Shown here: in pieces, positions 60,239-64,000 of the stretch
How the letters are laid out: each line of letters begins with the position of its first letter
Numbering within the stretch: the stretch's first letter is position 1
Assembly (NCBI RefSeq): GCF_007994735.1
Contig: NZ_VOIL01000001.1
Location: 1,922,001-1,986,000 of the forward strand
Direction of reading: 5' to 3'
Source of the DNA: Nesterenkonia populi
GTDB lineage: Bacteria; Actinomycetota; Actinomycetes; Actinomycetales; Micrococcaceae
Length of the DNA stretch: 64,000 bases
The notes under the pieces: generated by a model
The model's input: only the letters and a program-made list of their open reading frames with translations
Database searches by the model: none
What the model was told of the DNA's origin: nothing
Translations under genes and position numbers: made by a program

Positions 60239-61422
60239 GCACGCACGCTCCCGTCCTCGAGGATGACCGCACCCTCGTCGGCGTCGCCCACGCGCTCGAC
60301 CCACACCTGGAAGTCCTGGTCTGCGACCTGCTCACGTATCAGCGCCAGTGAGTCCTCATCCAGCAGCGACCCGTCGAGGATCCGCAGTACCCGCAGCTTG
60401 GGGTTCAGAGCGATGGCGATGGCCAGGCTGGCCCGGATCTGCTCAGCGCTGGACGCCTGGGAGAACGGCACGCCCTGGTAGGTGACCCCGTGCTCATCGA
60501 AAGCGAGCCCTTCGACCGGGAACTGGGCCTTGGCCAGGGCATCGGCCTTCTGTTTGTCCAGGGTCTCGATCTGCTGGGTGTACTCCTCGTACTGGCGGCG
60601 CAGCCGATCCTTCTGGGCTTTCCGAGCCTTCGCGTCATTGTTGGCGCGAATCGCGGCGTTCGTAGACTCGACTGATCTCAAGCGCTCTTTGAGCTCTGCG
60701 GTGTCAGTAAGTTCGACTGCGGCTTCTTTCTCGGCAGCCTGGAGTTCTGACCGCTTGTCTGCGATCAGCTTCTCCAGATTCAGTACCTCTTCAGCTAGGC
60801 GTTCTGCTGCATCATTGGCCTCTGTGATCCGGCGGTTGATTTCTTGGGCCTCCTGGATCTCAGCGATAATCTGAGACGCTGACTGTTCTTCGATCGGCAG
60901 TGACTCATTCACCTGGACCTCGCCGAGGGACTTACCGATGCGTCCTACTGAAGTGCGGTTTTCGTAGGCGGCCTGTCGCTCAGCGTCCAGCTCGTCCAGG
61001 TCCACGCCGAGCTCCACCAGGTCCAGGAGCGCGTCCCGCTGCTCTCGTGCAGAGAGCCGTGTGAAGGCCAGCGGGTCGAAGCTGAGCTGCCCCACCAGGG
61101 CGTCGAGCATCCCTTGGGGTGACTTGTAGGTGGCGCCCTCGGCGTTGGTGACGGTGAGCTGGGTGCCGGCCTTGGTCCATGACCGGGTGACGATCAGCTC
61201 CCCCATGTCGAGGGTGACGCTGGCTTTCTCTTCGCCGTCACGGATCGGCTGAGCGGTCTCCTTGCCGGCTTTGCCGCCGCCGAGGGCGAGCCAGATGGCG
61301 TCGAGCACGGAGGACTTGCCCTGTCCGTTCTTGCCGCCGATGACTTGGAGGTTGCCGTCAGGGGTGATTTCGACGGCCTTGAGGCGCTTCACATTAGAGG
61401 CGGTGAGCTGAATGATTTTCAT
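60235..61422 (-). CDS. SbcC/RecF-like AAA ATPase
   Basis: 395 aa. N-terminal lobe with Walker A GGKNGQGKSSVL in MKIIQLTASNVKRLKAVEI; long coiled coil (about 200-300; LEKLIADKRSELQAAEKEAA); C-terminal lobe with a signature-like SSAEQIRASLAIAIA and Walker B LRVLRILDGSLLDED. Compared with host SbcC it is far shorter. It probably works with the YqaJ nuclease next to it, the same pairing seen in phages where an SbcC-like ATPase is coupled to a nuclease. Confidence 0.92.
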   Translation of the reverse strand: MKIIQLTASNVKRLKAVEITPDGNLQVIGGKNGQGKSSVLDAIWLALGGGKAGKETAQPIRDGEEKASVTLDMGELIVTRSWTKAGTQLTVTNAEGATYKSPQGMLDALVGQLSFDPLAFTRLSAREQRDALLDLVELGVDLDELDAERQAAYENRTSVGRIGKSLGEVQVNESLPIEEQSASQIIAEIQEAQEINRRITEANDAAERLAEEVLNLEKLIADKRSELQAAEKEAAVELTDTAELKERLRSVESTNAAIRANNDAKARKAQKDRLRRQYEEYTQQIETLDKQKADALAKAQFPVEGLAFDEHGVTYQGVPFSQASSAEQIRASLAIAIALNPKLRVLRILDGSLLDEDSLALIREQVADQDFQVWVERVGDADEGAVILEDGSVRA

Positions 61423-61580
61423 GGGATCGGTTCCTTAAAGAGTTCGGGGTCGAGGGTGCCGACGATGAACGCGGTGACGGCGGTGAGGGCAGCGATGGCC
61501 TCGTAGCCCAGGGCGAGCAGTGCCAGGGCGACGACGGAGGCGATGGCGGCGAGGACCAGCCGGGGTTTGTGCTGTGTCAG
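61419..61580 (-). CDS. small membrane protein with probable CTG start (53 aa)
   Basis: Read directly: LTQHKPRLVLAAIASVVALA, then two hydrophobic stretches up to VTAFIVGTLDPELFKEPIP. An ATGA overlap with the ATPase gene supports it. Upstream in frame is a TAA stop; the only start-like codon is CTG 61580, with AAGGAG 6 nt before it. One or two membrane helices. Unknown function. Confidence 0.6.
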   Translation of the reverse strand: MTQHKPRLVLAAIASVVALALLALGYEAIAALTAVTAFIVGTLDPELFKEPIP

Positions 61581-61589
61581 GGGGGCTCC

Positions 61590-61721
61590 TTAGTACTCGG
61601 AGAGAAAAAGGCAGCGCTGGCACATCACCTGATCGGGTGGTGCTGCAGGTGGGAGGCGGTCACCGCAGCTGATGCAGTGGTCCCGGCTTGGGCGCAGGGA
61701 TTCGAGCCAGCGGCGGATCAC
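61590..61721 (-). CDS. micro zinc-finger protein (43 aa)
   Basis: GTG 61721: VIRRWLESLRPSRDHCISCG, then MCQRCLFLSEY. CxxC ... CxxC zinc ribbon. GTGA overlap with the previous gene, AGAGG upstream. Extended frames from 61835 are read in the wrong context. Confidence 0.7.
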   Translation of the reverse strand: MIRRWLESLRPSRDHCISCGDRLPPAAPPDQVMCQRCLFLSEY

Positions 61722-61810
61722 TGCTCGGCCTCTGGGCAGTCGCAGGCGTTGTCGTCGTAGAAGGTGTCGCAACCGGCGCAGTAGGCCACACCTAGAGTGC
61801 GGACGCTCAT
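61718..61810 (-). CDS. micro Cys protein (30 aa)
   Basis: Read directly: MSVRTLGVAYCAGCDTFYDD and NACDCPEAEQ. CxxC plus CxC. ATGA coupling to the gene upstream, GTGA to the one downstream. Too small for ordinary gene finders. Confidence 0.6.
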   Translation of the reverse strand: MSVRTLGVAYCAGCDTFYDDNACDCPEAEQ

Positions 61811-61977
61811 GCCGCCCACCCCCAGGCGATGACAAGTGCCACGGCGAGGCAGGCGATCAGCCACAGTCCGGCATGGCGACGACGGCGTGCAGCTTCGGCT
61901 TCTCTGCGGTGTTTCCGGGACAACATCCGCTCGTGATCGGAGAGGCGACGCTCTGGTTGCGGCCAGCGTGGTTTCAT
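61807..61977 (-). CDS. small membrane protein (56 aa)
   Basis: Read directly: [20 protein letters not shown], a basic stretch (REAEAARRRRHAG), then the single helix LWLIACLAVALVIAWGWAA at the C-terminus. C-tail-anchored type with a basic cytosolic part. ATGA overlaps at both ends. Confidence 0.68.
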   Translation of the reverse strand: MKPRWPQPERRLSDHERMLSRKHRREAEAARRRRHAGLWLIACLAVALVIAWGWAA

Positions 61978-62270
61978 GAGCAGACCTCCTGGAGCTCGCC
62001 CTCAGCGTGGGCCTGACGCCGCTGGTCCTGGCACAGCTCTGCGCTGATGTCCCGGCACTCAGTGACCAGGGCCGCGGCCTCCTCGAGCAGCAAGGCTGAT
62101 TCCTCGTAGGCCAGCTCGCGGTGCTTATGGATCGCGGACTTCACCTTGTCGTGAAGGCTGTTGAGCCGGTCCTCGACGTGAACATGGGCGGAGTCGCGCA
62201 GGGCAGTTTCCAGGGGCTCGCCGGCGTCGGCGGCCCAGTTGAGCAGGTTCTCAAGGGTCGGGGTTCTCAT
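61974..62270 (-). CDS. hypothetical helical phage protein (98 aa)
   Basis: [20 protein letters not shown], then [20 protein letters not shown] and [20 protein letters not shown]; long amphipathic helices. ATG 62270 overlaps the pentapeptide gene stop (ATGA) and decides the start. Unknown function. Confidence 0.7.
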   Translation of the reverse strand: MRTPTLENLLNWAADAGEPLETALRDSAHVHVEDRLNSLHDKVKSAIHKHRELAYEESALLLEEAAALVTECRDISAELCQDQRRQAHAEGELQEVCS

Positions 62271-62785
62271 TTGTTCCACCTCCGAGCAAGACCCTCGATG
62301 ACACTGGGTCGGTCTGCCATGTGCACGCGGCAGAGAGACACTGCGGCTTCCAGGTAGGGGCGTCGGCGAGTGATCTCATCACCCCGGGCTTCAGGCCAGT
62401 TGTCGTCTCTGACGATCAGCTCGGATAGCTCGTCCGGTGATCCTGACCAGCACCCGATGCGCATGTGCCATCCTTTGCTCGTCGGCACGAGGAGCAGGTT
62501 TCCTGATGGGAGGTTCTGGATTGCCAGGCCATTCCATCGGGCTCCCCACAGGTCGGCTTCCCGCAGGTCGGCTTCCCGCAGGTCGGCTCCCCACAGGTCG
62601 GCTCCCCGCAGGTTGGCTCCCCACAGGTTGGCTCCCCGCAGGTCGGCTCCCCGCAGGTCGGCTCCCCGCAGGTTGGCTCCCCACAGGTTGGCTCCCCGCA
62701 GGTCGGCTTCCCCTGCTGTTGGTCGCTTGCCCTCGGCGTGGGCGTTGCGCAAGGAATTGATCAGGTCAGTCTTAGCGTCAGTCAT
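62267..62785 (-). CDS. pentapeptide-repeat protein (172 aa)
   Basis: [20 protein letters not shown], then 11 consecutive pentapeptides of the A(D/N)LxG type ([15 protein letters not shown]), about one and a half turns of a right-handed quadrilateral beta-helix less than needed for gyrase mimicry (MfpA has about 180 aa of repeats), then a unique domain ([40 protein letters not shown]). DNA of the array is a 15-bp tandem repeat. Short arrays like this may act as a protein interaction surface. ATG 62785 chosen; the frame from 62902 is not supported. Confidence 0.85.
   Translation of the reverse strand: MTDAKTDLINSLRNAHAEGKRPTAGEADLRGANLWGANLRGADLRGADLRGANLWGANLRGADLWGADLREADLREADLWGARWNGLAIQNLPSGNLLLVPTSKGWHMRIGCWSGSPDELSELIVRDDNWPEARGDEITRRRPYLEAAVSLCRVHMADRPSVIEGLARRWNK
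62541..62705 (-). repeat. 11 x 15-bp tandem repeat inside the pentapeptide gene
   Basis: Units read gctccccacaggtcg with single-base variants. Units 5-7 (62601-62645) and 9-11 (62661-62705) are identical in order, so a block of 60 bp has been duplicated recently. Confidence 0.9.
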
Positions 62786-62921
62786 TGCTCTTCTCCTTTG
62801 CCGCAGGCACATGGCCTGGGCAGTAGGTTCGGTTCTGGTGGGCGCGGACTTGGGCGCGCGCCGTCGAGACGGGCAGGTAGATGTCGGCGTCGCAGGCGGC
62901 ACAGTGGGCGAGGATGATCAC
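62778..62921 (-). CDS. micro zinc-finger protein (47 aa)
   Basis: Read directly, GTG 62921: [20 protein letters not shown], later [18 protein letters not shown]. Same pattern (HCAAC ... YCPGH) as the protein at 58696-58851. GTGA overlap with the upstream gene and an 8-bp overlap with the pentapeptide gene. Confidence 0.72.
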   Translation of the reverse strand: MIILAHCAACDADIYLPVSTARAQVRAHQNRTYCPGHVPAAKEKSND

Positions 62922-63229
62922 GGCTCACCCCTCAGCCAGGCCAGCAGTGCGGCGTCCGAGTCAGAGATGCCCTCCGGGGCGGGTGCGGTGCGCTGGATGG
63001 TGCAGATCGCCCAGCCCTTGGGCCGTGGCGACAGCACCAGGGCCAGCCGCCACGCTTGGATCTTCCACTGGCCGGCACGCGCCTTCTGCCACTGGCCCTT
63101 GACGACGATGCCGGAGAAGACCTCCGAGGGGATCCCCATCTGCTCAGCCCGGGCCACCGCGTGATTCGTCGGGTAGAAGGCCTCGCCATCAACCTCGAAA
63201 GGGAGCTTGTCCAGCTTCGATGGGGTCAC
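62918..63229 (-). CDS. hypothetical phage protein (103 aa)
   Basis: GTG start: MTPSKLDKLPFEVDGEAFYP, then NHAVARAEQMGIPSEVFSGI, WKIQAWRLALVLSPRPKGWA; resembles small phage proteins with a toxin/antitoxin-like 'H-A-x-x-R-x-x-x-R-G-I' motif (here HAVARAEQMGIP). No catalytic residue confirmed. GTGA overlap with the upstream gene. Confidence 0.65.
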   Translation of the reverse strand: MTPSKLDKLPFEVDGEAFYPTNHAVARAEQMGIPSEVFSGIVVKGQWQKARAGQWKIQAWRLALVLSPRPKGWAICTIQRTAPAPEGISDSDAALLAWLRGEP

Positions 63230-63486
63230 CGGGCATCCGCCCTGTTCGTCGCCTGCTCCCCTGTTGGGTCAGCGTGCTGCAGCACCCGCATGAGCTGGTC
63301 CGCGGTCAGCCGCAGCAAGGTGTTCAGGTTTCGGTCCGCCCAGTCACGCGGGAACCCGTACGCATCCTCGAGCAGATCCACCCGGGCTTTGCGGTCGGGC
63401 TGCTCTGCCAGGTGCTCGGCCAGGTCATGGGCGGTCTCTCGATCCCAGGTGATGTGGGCGCGGACATCTAAGGTCAGGGTGCTCAT
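63226..63486 (-). CDS. hypothetical phage protein (86 aa)
   Basis: MSTLTLDVRAHITWDRETAH, DLAEHLAEQPDRKARVDLLE and DRNLNTLLRLTADQLMRVLQ; mainly helical. Not recognised. 102 bp of non-coding DNA with a weak GC hairpin separates it from the HTH gene upstream, so it may have its own promoter; GGAAGAAG precedes the ATG. Confidence 0.62.
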   Translation of the reverse strand: MSTLTLDVRAHITWDRETAHDLAEHLAEQPDRKARVDLLEDAYGFPRDWADRNLNTLLRLTADQLMRVLQHADPTGEQATNRADAR

Positions 63487-63588
63487 AGACAGACTTCTTC
63501 CTACTCACCGTCTCCCCTTGCGGGAGTCCGGGGCACCACCCGCGGGGTGCCTACTAGGTTCAGCGGGTCGGAGGGATGGAGGTGTTGG

Positions 63589-63879
63589 CTACGCGGCTTG
63601 CCGGCGGGCGGCCATCAGCTGCTTTCGGCGCCGATGGTCGAGCACTGTCGTCTGACTCACGGCGCGGGTGGCGCCGAAGTTGCGCACGTCCTCCTCGGGG
63701 ATGCGCCAGTGCGCCCGTTCTGAGTCAGAGGACTTGGTGGCGCCGGGGAAGATGGCATCCTCCGGCCGGCCCTGTTCGCGTGCCTGCCTGGACTGCGCGC
63801 AGTAGAGCCGCACGGTGTCTTCGGTGTAGCCGATGCTTTCGGCGGTCTGCCGGACGGATAGCCAGTGGCCGAGCCTCAT
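63589..63879 (-). CDS. HTH DNA-binding protein (excisionase/MerR-like)
   Basis: 96 aa: WLSVRQTAESIGYTEDTVRL (winged HTH of the helix-turn-helix 17 type), then HWRIPEEDVRNFGATRA, the usual end of an excisionase-like fold. A basic tail follows. May be a directionality factor for integrase or an early regulator. ATGA overlap with the gene running off the window. Confidence 0.75.
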   Translation of the reverse strand: MRLGHWLSVRQTAESIGYTEDTVRLYCAQSRQAREQGRPEDAIFPGATKSSDSERAHWRIPEEDVRNFGATRAVSQTTVLDHRRRKQLMAARRQAA

Positions 63880-64000
63880 GTTCGCCTCCAGACTCTGAGT
63901 GCTCCGCCGTTGCGTGTGCGTCGTCGGGCGGCGGTGTACCCGACTGCGGTGATGACGCCGGCGCTGCGGGCGATAGAGAATGCGACACCGAACCAGTTGC
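63876..64000 (-). CDS. small membrane protein, C-terminal part (partial)
   Basis: Read from the edge: NWFGVAFSIARSAGVITAVG, then YTAARRRTRNGGALRVWRRT and a stop overlapping the HTH gene start (ATGA). One hydrophobic segment and a basic C-terminus. The 5' end is outside the window; no family recognised. Confidence 0.55.
   Translation of the reverse strand, partial: NWFGVAFSIARSAGVITAVGYTAARRRTRNGGALRVWRRT

Larger units (their letters stand above)
25732..64000. mobile_element. prophage, siphovirus type (right end outside window)
   Basis: From the tRNA-Val junction to the window edge every block is phage: integrase, lysis, tail, head, terminase, recombination and replication genes in the order of a tailed phage genome with a long non-contractile tail (tape measure, frameshifted chaperones, tube protein, no sheath). 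At least 38 kb is present. Structural and replication genes are intact, so it may be inducible. Repressor, excisionase and attR were not found and probably lie to the right. Confidence 0.95.

Noticed and set aside
62541..62705. Regular 15-bp repeats considered as CRISPR or satellite
   Set aside because: Units have no unique spacers and encode pentapeptides in frame.

Overview
The window is high-GC actinobacterial DNA: GC-rich third codon positions, leaderless transcripts, GlnE beside a GlnA2-type glutamine synthetase, DUF3043, CtaF (the actinobacterial oxidase subunit IV) and polyphosphate glucokinase. The gene set fits Micrococcales, perhaps Micrococcaceae such as a Nesterenkonia-like organism, but no rRNA is present to confirm it. 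The window divides at tRNA-Val(TAC) near 25.7 kb: chromosome to the left, a prophage still open at the right edge.

Chromosome (1-25.7 kb). The 3' end of trpD is followed by def, the aa3-oxidase operon ctaC-ctaD-ctaF, the Fe-S carrier erpA, a DUF3043 membrane protein with pyrD, and an alpha/beta hydrolase. A decayed accessory patch follows (7.7-9.75 kb; IS110-family transposase remnant and a frameshifted hypothetical gene). Then come uppS, recO, leuA with a probable leucine attenuator, an ABC exporter with ctaA (heme A synthase), fpg/nei, a luciferase-like monooxygenase, glnE, glnA, panB, a small SPOR-like gene, map and ppgK. The same 17-bp dyad (TTCTAC-N5-GTAGAA type) lies upstream of ctaC (two copies) and of the ABC-ctaA operon (one copy). 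This suggests that oxidase subunits and heme A supply share one regulator. Many genes have a TANNNT hexamer exactly 6-7 nt before the start codon and no ribosome binding site, the mark of leaderless mRNAs.

Prophage (25.7-64 kb, incomplete). A tyrosine integrase sits beside the tRNA-Val 3' end. Integrase, a lipoprotein and a small hypothetical gene are on the + strand; almost everything else is on the - strand. Read from right to left, the phage programme is: small coupled early genes and a pentapeptide-repeat protein; a recombination/replication module (SbcC-like ATPase, YqaJ exonuclease, unknown 195-aa protein, redoxin, SSB, DNA methyltransferase, replisome organiser, VRR-NUC nuclease); HNH endonuclease and terminases; portal, MuF-like protein, scaffold and P22-like coat protein; head-tail connectors; tail tube protein; frameshifted tail chaperones; tape measure; tail tip and fibre; endolysin and holin; and an accessory DNA-repair pair (SRAP and a split helix-hairpin-helix-like gene). 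This is a siphovirus layout. No immunity repressor or second att site is visible, so these probably lie beyond 64 kb.

Most notable points: a two-TM membrane-protein gene on the opposite strand between tape measure and chaperone genes; an in-phase T TTT TTA slippery site that yields a 299-aa G-T fusion; at least eight very small genes missed by ordinary ORF calling, four of them micro zinc-finger proteins joined by 4-nt stop/start overlaps; two likely non-canonical start codons (ATC and CTG); and an AT-rich single-gene transcription unit at 54.1-54.4 kb.
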